DNA of 61,670 bases from Chryseobacterium candidae (GCF_004916905.1 NZ_SDLV01000013.1:1-61670), one strand, 5' to 3'. Positions 25,771 through 35,124 are shown, counted from the stretch's first letter. Numbers and translations are program-made. The notes: generated by a model not told the origin, from the letters alone.

Positions 25771-26061
25771 ATGAATTTACATATCATTGCACTTTTTAAG
25801 TTTAATGAAAATTATCTGATGGACGCTGTAGAGCTGTTTCAGAATCTTGTGAAAGAAACAAGAAAAGAGGAAGGCTGCCTGCAGTACGATCTTATTGAAG
25901 ATAAAGATAATAAAGGAACTTTCTTCCTGATCGAGCTTTGGGAAAGTGTTGAGCATCACAACAGGCATAACGGTCAGGATCACCTTTTAGATTTCCGTAA
26001 AGATGCATCCAAAATCATGGAAAGCTCAGTGGAAGTTTATAAAGGATTTAAGATATACTAA
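25771..26061 (+). CDS. antibiotic biosynthesis monooxygenase (ABM) domain protein
   Basis: A 96-residue small alpha/beta barrel protein of the ABM/YgiN type. Typical elements are LHIIALFKFNE, the helix with ALFQNLVKETRKEEGCLQYDLI (in outline, residues 19-41) and FFLIELWESVEHHNRHN. Such dimeric proteins act as quinol or small-molecule monooxygenases, or simply as stress proteins. It has its own terminator downstream and probably its own promoter. Confidence 0.85.
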   Translation: MNLHIIALFKFNENYLMDAVELFQNLVKETRKEEGCLQYDLIEDKDNKGTFFLIELWESVEHHNRHNGQDHLLDFRKDASKIMESSVEVYKGFKIY

Positions 26062-26077
26062 GACATAGAGAAAAGAT

Positions 26078-26112
26078 AAAAGGCGGTTTCAAGAATCTGA
26101 AACCGCCCTTTT
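26078..26112 (+). terminator. terminator between convergent genes
   Basis: Stem AAGGCGGTTTCA/TGAAACCGCCTT (one extra base at the 3' side) with a GAAT-type loop and TTTT. It serves the ABM gene and possibly the convergent hemophore gene. Confidence 0.85.
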
Positions 26113-26146
26113 ATTAGAAAAAATAGAAAGTATTAAAATAGAAAGT

Positions 26147-27439
26147 TTATTTTACGATAAGCTTTTTCGTCTCCGAATAGCCACCGTAAGTAATTTTTAC
26201 AAGATAATTTCCTGAAGGGAGCGTAGAAAGATTCAGGTCCTGCTTATAGAAACCTGCCTGGTTCGTAAGTTCATCTGAATATACCTTTTTCCCGGTAAGA
26301 TCATAAACCTCTACATTTCCCTTATTCCCTGCTTTTTCTTTAACATCAAAAAGAACCGTTACTTTTTTATCCGCGGTAGCCGGATTAGGATAAATACCGA
26401 AGGAAGCTTTTTTTCCTACTTCAGTAATTCCTAACGTTTCCGTGATCTTTTTGTATTTGAAATACATATTTCCTGTACTGGCTCCACCATTGGTAGTGAA
26501 ATACATTCTGTAATAGTCGTTTCCTTTTTTAACGTAGTATACAACATCACTTTTTACTGTACCGATTCCTTTCCATGAATGTCCTACAGTAGTAATAGCT
26601 GAAGAGAAACTTGTACTGGCAGGAATAGAATTGGCTGCTGTTTGCTGTGTTTCAGGCTGTACCATTGCTACTTTTACGGTTGGACTCTGGATCGCTCCGG
26701 AAAGTGGGTACATCTGTACTCCCATATAGAATGTATAATATTTTGTGAATACAAAATCCCATGCTGTTCTGGAAGGCTCCAGATTAGGAACTTTTGCTCC
26801 GCTATCAAAAGAGAAATAGTTGAAATAAGAATCATCTGTACCGTTAGCAAGCGTTCTTGTTTCCGTAGCTCCCCATGAAGTACCATTCCATTTTGAATAT
26901 CTGAAAGTATATCCTGCAAAGGCATCTTCAATAGCAAACTTAATATAAGCTCCTGAAGCATATTTTAAAACAAAAATAGCTTTCCCCTGAATATGGTGAT
27001 TCATTGGGTTGTAAACTCCCCATCCTGTTGAAGGGATATTAGGATTTGGAGAGGTCACTGGCCCCTGCTCGAAAGCTCCCTGACTCCAGTCAGTGGTCTG
27101 ATCCGGATTATAAAGAGGGGCTCCCCATGAAGCTTCATTGCTGATGCTGATATTATCCCAATCGGCTAAATTGGTGGAGGCGGTGTACACTTCAATATCT
27201 TTAGTATCATTAACTCTGGATCCGAATGCGTAGTTTGAGTTTCTGTAAAAAGCAATATCCCACGTATTGGCTGGCTGAGAAATCATATTACCATCTGCAA
27301 GGTTTACAAACACTCGGTTTTGATATCCGCTTCCCATAGTCATGTTTACCTGTGAATATCCCAATGCATCAGTCTGCGCCAAAACAGTCTGCTGAACAGA
27401 CATTGCGAATACTGAAGCCAATAATAGTTTTGTTTTCAT
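26147..27439 (-). CDS. HmuY-like heme-binding protein with T9SS sorting domain
   Basis: A 430-residue exported protein. After a signal peptide (LLLASVFAMSVQQTVLAQ) the body shows HmuY-type repeats: WDIAFYRNSNYAFGS near 60-74 and WDFVFTKYYTFYMG near 227-240, with YYRMYFTT towards the end, like the beta-barrel of HmuY hemophores. The last 85 residues are a T9SS type A signal (FGIYPNPATADKKV, then LPSGNYLVKITYGG). It is probably a secreted or surface hemophore that hands heme to the TonB receptor encoded nearby. The promoter carries the same 54-bp element as the other heme genes. Confidence 0.85.
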   Translation of the reverse strand: MKTKLLLASVFAMSVQQTVLAQTDALGYSQVNMTMGSGYQNRVFVNLADGNMISQPANTWDIAFYRNSNYAFGSRVNDTKDIEVYTASTNLADWDNISISNEASWGAPLYNPDQTTDWSQGAFEQGPVTSPNPNIPSTGWGVYNPMNHHIQGKAIFVLKYASGAYIKFAIEDAFAGYTFRYSKWNGTSWGATETRTLANGTDDSYFNYFSFDSGAKVPNLEPSRTAWDFVFTKYYTFYMGVQMYPLSGAIQSPTVKVAMVQPETQQTAANSIPASTSFSSAITTVGHSWKGIGTVKSDVVYYVKKGNDYYRMYFTTNGGASTGNMYFKYKKITETLGITEVGKKASFGIYPNPATADKKVTVLFDVKEKAGNKGNVEVYDLTGKKVYSDELTNQAGFYKQDLNLSTLPSGNYLVKITYGGYSETKKLIVK

Positions 27440-27457
27440 AATTTATTTTTTAAATCC

Positions 27458-27511
27458 TTATTTAGAATGATTCCACAAAAATATATAATTATTTTTAATC
27501 AGTCTAAATAA
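27458..27511 (-). promoter_or_regulatory. 54-bp heme-locus control element, copy 1
   Basis: Bounded by the 9-bp inverted repeat TTATTTAGA and TCTAAATAA, 36 bp apart. It differs from the copy at 28452-28505 at only three positions. A minus-strand -7 box (TATTTTTG, complement at 27476-27483) lies inside. Likely binding site for an iron-responsive regulator. Confidence 0.75.
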
Positions 27512-27576
27512 AAACATGATTTTTATCGTGTTTTTATTGTAATCATACCAATGCATAACAAAATTAGAGTAAAGAA

Positions 27577-27607
27577 AAAGCCGGTAAGATTTTCCTACCG
27601 GCTTTAA
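27577..27607 (-). terminator. terminator behind the second T9SS gene
   Basis: Stem AAAGCCGGTA with TACCGGCTTT around a short A/T loop, followed on the minus strand by TTTTC. It separates the two minus-strand T9SS genes, so each is transcribed from its own copy of the 54-bp element. Confidence 0.85.
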
Positions 27608-27634
27608 AAAAGGCAAATAATAGTCTGATAAACC

Positions 27635-28441
27635 TTATTTTTTGATGAATTTTGACTGGATTGTTTTTCCTTCCGCAGTTTCAATATTCATGTAATATAC
27701 ACCAGATTGAAGGGTGCTGATATCAAATCTTTGTCCGGTCAGCTTGCCTTCAGCTGCTTTTTGTCCCGCTGCAGAATAGATCTGAATGTTTTTAGGATCT
27801 TTTTTAATAATAAATTCTAAGGCTGACTGATCAGAATTTAAGGCAAACCTGAAATTTTCTGTGGATTTATTGTTGTCTGATATACCTAAAGAAGCAGTGG
27901 TATTATAAACGACATTATCTACCTGAATGGCTACGTGAGTAGCGGTAGGAGTGAACTTAAATACAATGTATGAATCTGTGGATGCCGGAATATTCACACT
28001 GATATTCTGAACTGTGCCAATAACCGATACATTAACAGGGCTTCCTACAGGAACGAAAGTTGACATATCTGCAGGATTAGACGCTACGCCTACCTGAATG
28101 CTTCCAGGACCAGGAGATGGAGACACTAATGTAGTGTCAAAAGTTAAAGTTTTATTTCCTGTTGGAGTTTCAATCTGTGGAGTAATCAGATAAGAAGAAC
28201 CTGTTGCGTTGTTTCCTGCATACGACTGGACAAATCTGTTAGAATCTCCTGCTACAATCATTCTTGGAGGTACAGGAGGAAACTCACCGGTTATGGGTGC
28301 AACGATGGCAGACCATCCAGACTGTGGGAAAGTAGTATTCCCTGCTGTAAAATTGTTGAAATTTTCATTGATGTTAGATACCTGAGCATTAGCCGTTAAG
28401 GCTGTAAATATCAGAGTTCCTAAAAGTAATTGTAATTTCAT
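27635..28441 (-). CDS. T9SS-exported protein with adhesin-like (choice-of-anchor) domain
   Basis: A 268-residue protein. The signal peptide ends at LTANAQ. The body (20-175) is a beta jelly-roll like the cleaved-adhesin or choice-of-anchor J domains: FNNFTAGNTTFPQSGW at the start and SYLITPQIETPTGNKTL in the middle. The C-terminal 75 residues are a T9SS signal (FRFALNSDQSALEF, IQIYSAAGQKA, LQSGVYYMNI). It is divergent from the heme receptor and shares the same control element, so it likely helps capture heme or host proteins at the surface. No heme ligand can be pointed to. Confidence 0.8.
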   Translation of the reverse strand: MKLQLLLGTLIFTALTANAQVSNINENFNNFTAGNTTFPQSGWSAIVAPITGEFPPVPPRMIVAGDSNRFVQSYAGNNATGSSYLITPQIETPTGNKTLTFDTTLVSPSPGPGSIQVGVASNPADMSTFVPVGSPVNVSVIGTVQNISVNIPASTDSYIVFKFTPTATHVAIQVDNVVYNTTASLGISDNNKSTENFRFALNSDQSALEFIIKKDPKNIQIYSAAGQKAAEGKLTGQRFDISTLQSGVYYMNIETAEGKTIQSKFIKK

Positions 28442-28451
28442 AAGATTATTT

Positions 28452-28505
28452 TTATTTAGAATTATTACACAAAAATATATAATTATTTTTAATGAGTCTA
28501 AATAA
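28452..28505. promoter_or_regulatory. 54-bp heme-locus control element, copy 2 (divergent)
   Basis: Same inverted repeat (TTATTTAGA/TCTAAATAA, 36 bp apart) as the copy at 27458-27511. It lies between the divergent T9SS gene and the TonB receptor gene, and contains the minus-strand -7 box complement CAAAAATA at 28470-28477. One regulator bound here could control both directions. Confidence 0.75.
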
Positions 28506-28510
28506 AGTTT

Positions 28511-28518
28511 TATATTTG
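28511..28518 (+). promoter_or_regulatory. promoter -7 box of the heme receptor operon
   Basis: TATATTTG fits TAnnTTTG exactly and lies about 18 bp before the ATG at 28537. It overlaps the upstream extension of the receptor frame, which supports the later start. Confidence 0.65.
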
Positions 28519-28536
28519 TCGAAAATTTGTACCCTT

Positions 28537-30642
28537 ATGAAGAAGAAAGTGCTTTCCGTTCTATCATTATCCGTGGCCTTATGGATGAATGCGCAAGAAA
28601 AGGATTCTCTTTATCAAAAGAAAATTGAAGAAGTTGTTATTACAGGACAGTACATGCAGCAGTCCATTAACAAATCCATCTATAAGGTTGATGTTATTGA
28701 TGCTGAGCAGATTAAAAATATGGCAGCAACGAATGTTGCCGAGGTTTTAAATCAAAGTCTTAATATACAGATCACTCCGGATACGCGTTCAGGAAATTCC
28801 ACGGCCAATATCATGGGACTTAACGGTGATTATGTAAAGATCCTTATAGACAATATTCCGGTAGTAGGGGATACAGGACTGGGAAGTAATATAGACCTTA
28901 CCAAAATTACCCTAAGCAATATCGAAAGAATTGAAATTGTAAAAGGAAGCATGGGGGTTGAATATGGAAACGGAGCTGTTGCAGGAGTAATCAACATTAT
29001 TACCAAGAAAACCAATACAAAGAAGATCAGTGTAAGAGGCTCATTGCAGGAAGAAACAGTGAGAGACAGCTATGATCTTAAGAAAAAAGGAAACGGAAGG
29101 CATATTCAGAACCTTAATGTAGATTATAATATCAGCAATGAATGGTTTGCCAGCATCAATTTCAATCATAATCAGTTTATGGGATACGAAGGGGAAAGCA
29201 AAGGTTACAAATATTTCGGACAGGATAACCAAAGAGGGTATGAATGGAATCCGAAAGATCAGTATGATGCCTCTGCATTGTTGAGATATACAAAAAACAA
29301 AACCACATTCTTTTACAAGTTGACATATCTTAACGAAAAATTCAATTTCTATAATCCGGAGGTCAACAGAAATCCTCTTAATGACGGATTAGGCGGGGTT
29401 GCCTACGAAAGCAGAGACAGAAGATACAACACAGACCGCTGGATTCATCAGTTCAATATTCAAACTAATCTGGGACATATCCGATACATGGGGGATTTTT
29501 CCTACCAGAACCAGGACAGGAAATATTACGACTATAATTACGATATTCCGAACAGACAAATAAAGAGTCGTCAGGACGAAAAGTCTTATTATAAAACAGA
29601 TGTCATCTACTCAAGAGGGATGTTCAGCAACTTCCTGGATAGTAAAGTTTTTGATTTCCAGTTGGGGTATGAATTAGACTACACCAATGGTTATGCCGCT
29701 TTAATTGCCGGAGACTTCTTTGGTGAAGCGGTAAAAAGAAAGATCTTTACCTATTCCAATTTCCTTTCTGCAGAATGGAATGTTTCAGACAAATTCTCTT
29801 TAAGACCTGGAGTAAGACTTTCCCTCAGTGAAAACTTTAATAATCAGTACAACTATTCGTTATCAGCAAGATATAAAACTTCTGAAAATTCAAATCTCCG
29901 GGCAATTGCAGGATCAGCCAACCGTTTCCCGAAATATGATGAACTGTACACGTATTTTGTGAACCTTAATCATGATGTACAGGGAAATCCGGATTTACAT
30001 CCTGAAAAAGGTTTTTCTGCAGGCCTTTTCTGGAACCAGAATTTTTCAGCAGATAACGGATGGACAATCGCATACGGAGTAGATGCATTATATCTGGATG
30101 TACGTGACAGGATTGAAATGGTGATGGTAAAAGAACCTTCTACCTACAAATACATGAATCTTGATACGTATAAAAATCTACTATTCTCCACTAATATAGA
30201 TTTCAGAAAAGATCGGTTTGCCCTGTCTTTAAGGGGATCTGTAAACGGAACATCGGTATCCGTGAATGATTTGAAATCTTCTTCCCCTACAGATTTCCAG
30301 TATCTGGTACAGGCGGGAGCTTCAGCAACTTATAAACTGAAAAGTACCGATACCAATTTTGCCCTTTATTACAAATTCACGGGTCCGGACAGAATGTATG
30401 TGTCAGATGGAGCGAGCGGATTCCGCCTTGGGAAAGTGGATAGTTTTCATATGATGGATTTCATTGTGAGCCAGCCTTTCTGGAATAAGCATTTTGAAAT
30501 TTCTGCAGGGGTAAAAAATATATTCGATGTAACAAGACTAAACTCTACAGCGATGGCAGGTTCAGCTCATACAGCGGCGAATGGGTTTGTTAATTTATAT
30601 TATGGCAGAAGCTATTTTGCCCGATTAATGTTTCAATTTTAA
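28537..30642 (+). CDS. hmuR: TonB-dependent heme/hemoglobin receptor
   Basis: A 701-residue outer-membrane receptor. The signal peptide (VLSVLSLSVALWMNAQ) is followed by a TonB-box-like segment (EEVVITGQY), the plug domain (IDNIPVVGDTGLG, ERIEIVKGSMGVEYGNGAVAGVIN in outline, about 95-150) and the 22-strand barrel ending in ARLMFQF. I placed the start at 28537 because the promoter box lies upstream of it. An HmuY lipoprotein and a hemin ABC transporter follow in the same operon, which makes heme the likely cargo. Confidence 0.9.
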   Translation: MKKKVLSVLSLSVALWMNAQEKDSLYQKKIEEVVITGQYMQQSINKSIYKVDVIDAEQIKNMAATNVAEVLNQSLNIQITPDTRSGNSTANIMGLNGDYVKILIDNIPVVGDTGLGSNIDLTKITLSNIERIEIVKGSMGVEYGNGAVAGVINIITKKTNTKKISVRGSLQEETVRDSYDLKKKGNGRHIQNLNVDYNISNEWFASINFNHNQFMGYEGESKGYKYFGQDNQRGYEWNPKDQYDASALLRYTKNKTTFFYKLTYLNEKFNFYNPEVNRNPLNDGLGGVAYESRDRRYNTDRWIHQFNIQTNLGHIRYMGDFSYQNQDRKYYDYNYDIPNRQIKSRQDEKSYYKTDVIYSRGMFSNFLDSKVFDFQLGYELDYTNGYAALIAGDFFGEAVKRKIFTYSNFLSAEWNVSDKFSLRPGVRLSLSENFNNQYNYSLSARYKTSENSNLRAIAGSANRFPKYDELYTYFVNLNHDVQGNPDLHPEKGFSAGLFWNQNFSADNGWTIAYGVDALYLDVRDRIEMVMVKEPSTYKYMNLDTYKNLLFSTNIDFRKDRFALSLRGSVNGTSVSVNDLKSSSPTDFQYLVQAGASATYKLKSTDTNFALYYKFTGPDRMYVSDGASGFRLGKVDSFHMMDFIVSQPFWNKHFEISAGVKNIFDVTRLNSTAMAGSAHTAANGFVNLYYGRSYFARLMFQF

Positions 30643-30658
30643 ATAATAAGTTACGATT

Positions 30659-31774
30659 ATGAAGTATTTAAAAATAGTATCTGTTCTTTCTATCATGGCT
30701 GCTACACAGTCTTGTCTTTCTGCTGATGAAGATCCGGTTTCGGTTTCTCCTATGACAGGATCTGAAGTAAGTGTGCAAATTGGTGGTCCTACAGAACCTA
30801 ATCAGGTCTGGATTGATTTAAGTGATTATACCAATCCGGCTGTCAATAACAGAACAGACTGGGATCTTGGTTTTTATAGCGGTGATGCGTACAGAGTGAT
30901 TATGAATAGCTCTCTTGCCATGACAGTGATCAAAATACCGAACGCTTCAGATATCAGTAAAGTAAAAGAAGCTGATATATCAAGTCTGAAAGACATTGCT
31001 CAGGTAGGAACATTTGATGCTGCCAATATGAAATATGTTGACAATCCTAATGGTGACTTCCTGAATCAGACTTCAGGGATTGATGCCATCAAAGAAAATG
31101 ATGCCGATAATCCTGTATATCTGATCAATCTGGGAAGAGAAATACCTTCTGCAGCCAATATCGGGGCAGGTTCCGTTTCTCTGTCCGGAGATCCGAGAGG
31201 ATGGAAAAAAATTCAGATACTGAGAGCTCAGAATGGATACAAAATACGCTATGCTGACGTGAATGCAGCAGAAGCAGACGTAAAAGAATATATCATTACC
31301 AAAGATACAGAATACAGCTTCTCGTTCTTCAACCTGAAAACAGGAACACCTGTAAAAATTCAGCCTAAGAAGAAAAAATGGGATCTGGCCTTCACAACGT
31401 TTACCAATGAAGTGTTCATGGGACCTGCAACCAGTGCAGGAAGCTATTTTTATGCGGATTTTGTAACAACCAATACCCTTAATGGAGTAGGAGCTTATCA
31501 GGTGACAGTTACAGGAAGTCTTGATGCTGCTTACAATGCATTTAAACTGAAAGATGTAGAACCTGCAAAATTTGTTTTCAATGACCAGAGAGCGATTGGT
31601 GATAAATGGAGAACCACTACCGGTACAGCATCCAATCCTGTGCCTTTCGTGTATGCAGACCGTTTCTTTGTATTGAAAGATGCTGAAGGTTTTTATTTCA
31701 AGCTGAGATTCAATACCATGAAAAACACAAAAGGAGAAAGAGGGTACACCAATTTTGAATTTGAACCTTTATAA
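30659..31774 (+). CDS. hmuY: HmuY family heme-binding lipoprotein
   Basis: A 371-residue lipoprotein (lipobox ATQSC, C19) of the HmuY family, which binds heme at the outer membrane and delivers it to the TonB receptor. Family blocks are DWDLGFYSGDAYRV near 63-76, the KKKKWDLAFTTFTNEV block near 238-253 and the closing GYTNFEFE. Possible axial ligands would be His or Met residues, but I cannot place them; notably His is almost absent, which hints at Met-type ligation as in some HmuY homologues. It begins 16 bp after the receptor gene. Confidence 0.9.
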   Translation: MKYLKIVSVLSIMAATQSCLSADEDPVSVSPMTGSEVSVQIGGPTEPNQVWIDLSDYTNPAVNNRTDWDLGFYSGDAYRVIMNSSLAMTVIKIPNASDISKVKEADISSLKDIAQVGTFDAANMKYVDNPNGDFLNQTSGIDAIKENDADNPVYLINLGREIPSAANIGAGSVSLSGDPRGWKKIQILRAQNGYKIRYADVNAAEADVKEYIITKDTEYSFSFFNLKTGTPVKIQPKKKKWDLAFTTFTNEVFMGPATSAGSYFYADFVTTNTLNGVGAYQVTVTGSLDAAYNAFKLKDVEPAKFVFNDQRAIGDKWRTTTGTASNPVPFVYADRFFVLKDAEGFYFKLRFNTMKNTKGERGYTNFEFEPL

Positions 31775-31795
31775 ATAATCAAATAATAGTAGATC

Positions 31796-32674
31796 ATGAA
31801 AAAATTCATCCTTGCAGCTTCTGTTCTTGTAGCAGTATACTCATGCAAAAAAGCAGAGGCAGGAGCAAAAGAAAATACTACAGAAGCTTCTTCTGAAGCA
31901 CCGAAAACCAATAATAAAATAGTAACACTAAACGGGGGAATTACTGAAATCGTAGCTGCTTTAGGCCACGAAAAAGAAATCGTAGGAACTGATGTTACAA
32001 GTACTTACCCTGCTTCTTTAAAAGCTACCGCTAAAGATTTAGGACACATGAGATCCATGACGATTGAGCCGATCATGGCGGTAAACCCAACATTGATTCT
32101 TGCTTCTGATAAAGATATCAATCCTGAATTAATGGGGAAAATTAAATCTTCAGGGATTAAAACTGAAGTTTTTAAACAGGAATACACAGTTGAAGGAACT
32201 AAAAAACTGATAGAGCAGGTAGCAAAAGCAATCGGAAATACAGACTATCAGAAATTAAACGATAAAATTGATGCTGACCTGAAGCAGGTACAGCCTATTG
32301 CTAAAAAGCCGAAAGTACTGTTCATCTATGCCAGAGGAAACATGCTGATGGTAAGCGGTAAAAACACGCCAATGGCTTCATTGATCGCCCTTGCAGGCGG
32401 AGAAAATGCAGTGTCAGATTTTGAAGATTTCAAACCATTGACCCCGGAAGCCGTTGTAAAAGCTAATCCTGATGTATTATTCTTCTTCGAAACCGGTTTA
32501 CAGGGTGCGGGAGGAAACGAAGGAGCGCTAAAAATGCCGGGAGTATCTCAGACCAATGCAGGTAAAAATAAGAAAATTATTGCGATGGACGGAGGTTTAG
32601 TATCAGGTTTTGGACCAAGAGTAGGAGAAGCAGCAGTAGGATTAAACAAACTTTTAATTGAAAGCACGAAGTAA
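31796..32674 (+). CDS. hmuT: hemin ABC transporter substrate-binding protein
   Basis: A 292-residue periplasmic-binding protein of the TroA/BtuF type with a lipobox (AVYSC, C17). Blocks include LNGGITEIVAALGHEKEIVG (43-62), DLGHMRSMTIEPIMAVNPTL and the GENAVSDFEDFKPLTPEAVV region. It should capture heme in the periplasm and pass it to the permease. The gene starts 21 bp after hmuY and its end overlaps the permease start by 17 bp. Confidence 0.93.
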   Translation: MKKFILAASVLVAVYSCKKAEAGAKENTTEASSEAPKTNNKIVTLNGGITEIVAALGHEKEIVGTDVTSTYPASLKATAKDLGHMRSMTIEPIMAVNPTLILASDKDINPELMGKIKSSGIKTEVFKQEYTVEGTKKLIEQVAKAIGNTDYQKLNDKIDADLKQVQPIAKKPKVLFIYARGNMLMVSGKNTPMASLIALAGGENAVSDFEDFKPLTPEAVVKANPDVLFFFETGLQGAGGNEGALKMPGVSQTNAGKNKKIIAMDGGLVSGFGPRVGEAAVGLNKLLIESTK

Positions 32675-33698
32675 ACTATACTTTTATCTTATTATAAGTG
32701 CGGTACTGCTTATCATTATAGCAGTGCTGTCTCTTAATACAGGAGTTTATGATTTCGGAGAAAACTCTCCGTTCAGGGCGCTGTGGCAATTGATAAAAGG
32801 AGATTCCGGTTTATCATTGAGTGATAAATATGTGATCTGGGACGTAAGAGCAGCCAGAATAATCATGGCCATTTTAGTAGGAAGCATGTTGTCGGTTTCA
32901 GGAACGAGTCTTCAGGGGCTTTTCAGGAATCCTCTGGCAACGGGAGATTTAATAGGACTTACCTCAGGAGCAACCTTGCTGGCGGCCATTGCGATTGTTT
33001 TAGGAGGACATTTCAAAGAATATCTTCCTGAAGCTGTACAATTTTCACTGGTAGGAATAGCCGCTTTTATCGGTTCTTTCTTATCCATGATGCTGGTGTA
33101 CAGAATTTCAACAAGCGGAGGGAAAACCAATGTAGTGATGATGCTGCTTACCGGAGTTGCCATTACAGCTATCGGGTTTTCGATAACCGGATTTTTGATC
33201 TATATTTCAAAAGATGAACAGCTCAGAGATCTTACTTTCTGGAATCTGGGAAGCCTTGCCGCAGCAACATGGACGAAGAATATCATTCTCGCCATTGTGA
33301 TCACCATCGCCTACATCATTTTATTACCCAAAGGAAAAGCCTTAAATGCAATGATGCTGGGAGAAAAAGATGCACAGCATCTGGGAATCAATGTGGAAAG
33401 ACTGAAAAAGCAGATCATTATCACCGTGGCTTTAATGGTGGGAACCTGCGTGGCATTCTCAGGAACAATTGGTTTTGTAGGTCTTATTGTACCTTATATT
33501 TTAAGGCTTTTATTCAAATCCAATTATGCTTTTATTTTGCCTTTATCAGCAATATGCGGAAGTATTTTGTTACTGATGGCAGATACCTTCAGCAGAAGTA
33601 TTGTAGCTCCTTCAGAACTGCCGATCGGAATTTTGACAGCCTTAATGGGAGGTCCTGTTTTTATCGCTATTTTGGTTAAATTTAAAAAATCACTGTAA
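32658..33698 (+). CDS. hmuU: hemin ABC transporter permease (FecCD family)
   Basis: A 346-residue inner-membrane permease with about nine or ten transmembrane helices. Family signatures are VRAARIIMAILVGSMLSVSG, LQGLFRNPLATGDLIGLTSGA and the C-terminal GTIGFVGLIVPYILRLLF. The predicted start is a TTG inside the end of hmuT, giving an overlap of 17 bp; no ATG fits before the first helix. hmuV follows with a one-base overlap, so the three are translationally coupled. Confidence 0.93.
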   Translation: MKARSKLYFYLIISAVLLIIIAVLSLNTGVYDFGENSPFRALWQLIKGDSGLSLSDKYVIWDVRAARIIMAILVGSMLSVSGTSLQGLFRNPLATGDLIGLTSGATLLAAIAIVLGGHFKEYLPEAVQFSLVGIAAFIGSFLSMMLVYRISTSGGKTNVVMMLLTGVAITAIGFSITGFLIYISKDEQLRDLTFWNLGSLAAATWTKNIILAIVITIAYIILLPKGKALNAMMLGEKDAQHLGINVERLKKQIIITVALMVGTCVAFSGTIGFVGLIVPYILRLLFKSNYAFILPLSAICGSILLLMADTFSRSIVAPSELPIGILTALMGGPVFIAILVKFKKSL

Positions 33699-34471
33699 TG
33701 ATCAAGGCACACCAGATAAATTATAAACACAAAGAATTCAGGATTCTGGATGGAGTAGATGTCTCTCTGGAATACGGTGAATTTCTCGCCATTGTGGGAC
33801 CGAACGGAGCAGGAAAATCAAGTCTTCTGAGTGTATTGGCGGATGAGGTAAAATCTCTCAATAACAAGGTTTTGTTTAAAAATAAACCAATTAAAGAATG
33901 GAATATCCAGGAACTTTCAAAACACAAAGCAAAGTTTTCACAGCATAACAGCAATGATATTCCGCTTGAGGTGAAAGACGTGATCATGATGGGAAGGTAT
34001 CCCTATTTCGATGCCCAGCCCGGAAAAGAAGACCTGGAAGCCATGAATGCAATGATGTACGAAACCGATATTTTTCATCTCAAAGAAAGAGAATACAACA
34101 CCCTTTCAGGAGGAGAAAAGCAGCGCGTACATCTATCAAGAGTGATGGCACAGCTTGAAAATGATATCACCCATAAGGTGGTTTTTCTGGATGAACCTTT
34201 GAATAATTTAGATATAAAACATCAGTACAAAGCATTGGAAATTATCAAAAATTTCACAAAAAAAGCCAACAGTGCCATTGTTGTTTTACATGATCTGAAC
34301 CTTGCTGCCCGGTTTGCAGATAAGATTTTATTAATGAAATCAGGACAGGTTTCCGCCTATGGAACTCCACAGGAAGTTTTTACTGAAGAAAATATCAGCA
34401 ATGCTTATAACTTTCCCTGTACCATCTGCGGACATCCTATTACCAATAACCCAATGATCATTTTTGGATAA
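33698..34471 (+). CDS. hmuV: hemin ABC transporter ATP-binding protein
   Basis: A 257-residue ATPase. Walker A is G34PNGAGKS41, the signature is LSGGEKQRVHLSRVMAQ, Walker B is VVFLDEPLNNLD and the switch His lies in VVLHDLNLAARFAD. The typical HmuV start, IKAHQINYKHKEFRILDGV, is present. The C-terminal end has a Cys pair (CTICGH) of unknown meaning. The ATG overlaps the stop of hmuU by one base. Confidence 0.95.
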   Translation: MIKAHQINYKHKEFRILDGVDVSLEYGEFLAIVGPNGAGKSSLLSVLADEVKSLNNKVLFKNKPIKEWNIQELSKHKAKFSQHNSNDIPLEVKDVIMMGRYPYFDAQPGKEDLEAMNAMMYETDIFHLKEREYNTLSGGEKQRVHLSRVMAQLENDITHKVVFLDEPLNNLDIKHQYKALEIIKNFTKKANSAIVVLHDLNLAARFADKILLMKSGQVSAYGTPQEVFTEENISNAYNFPCTICGHPITNNPMIIFG

Positions 34472-34473
34472 CC

Positions 34474-35124
34474 ATGGAAAAAGAAGAACTTAAAATCCTC
34501 GCTCAGAATCTTGCCAATCCTCAGGGAGAAAAAGGCATTGAGATCGGTGAAATGATGAATGCCACGAATATCAGCATGACATTAGAAACGATCAGAACAC
34601 TTTCGATAGATGACGGCCAGCAAATCCTTGAAATAGGACACGGGAATGCCGCACACCTGAAAAGTATCATGAGCCTTGCCAAAAACCTCAGATATACAGG
34701 GATTGATATTTCTGAAACCATGCACAATGAAGCCAAAAGGCTCAATAAAGAATTTGAAAATCAGACAGAATTTGTTTTGTATGAAGGGAAAAAGCTTCCT
34801 TTTCAGGATGAAACTTTTGATAAAATATTTACCGTAAACACAGTCTATTTCTGGGAAAATCCGGTGGAATTCTTAAACGAGATCTGCATGATTCTAAAAG
34901 ATGACGGAACATTCGTTCTGACATTCGGACAAAAAGAATTCATGGAAAAACTACCGTTTACGGAATATGATTTTACCTTGTACAGCAACAGCGAAATGGA
35001 AGAACTGATCTCAAAAAGTCATTTTAAGAGAATGAAAACTTCAGAAAGAGAAGAAGAAATAAAAAGTAAAACAGGAAACGAAACCCTACGAAGAATTTAT
35101 ACAATTTTAACCATAAAAAAGTAA
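34474..35124 (+). CDS. SAM-dependent methyltransferase in the heme operon
   Basis: A 216-residue class I methyltransferase. Motif I is ILEIGHGNAAHLKSI, motif II IDISETMHNEAKRL, followed by LPFQDETFDKIFTVNTVYFW and a C-terminal helix-strand unit. It begins 2 bp after hmuV and ends 4 bp before hmuS, so it is firmly inside the operon. The substrate is unknown. It is unlike the radical-SAM methyltransferases of anaerobic heme breakdown. A role in heme modification, or a regulatory or unrelated one, is possible. Confidence 0.85.
   Translation: MEKEELKILAQNLANPQGEKGIEIGEMMNATNISMTLETIRTLSIDDGQQILEIGHGNAAHLKSIMSLAKNLRYTGIDISETMHNEAKRLNKEFENQTEFVLYEGKKLPFQDETFDKIFTVNTVYFWENPVEFLNEICMILKDDGTFVLTFGQKEFMEKLPFTEYDFTLYSNSEMEELISKSHFKRMKTSEREEEIKSKTGNETLRRIYTILTIKK

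Noticed and set aside
26674..26961. Second frame inside the HmuY-like T9SS gene
   Set aside because: It lies within a well-supported gene on the same strand and lacks any motif.
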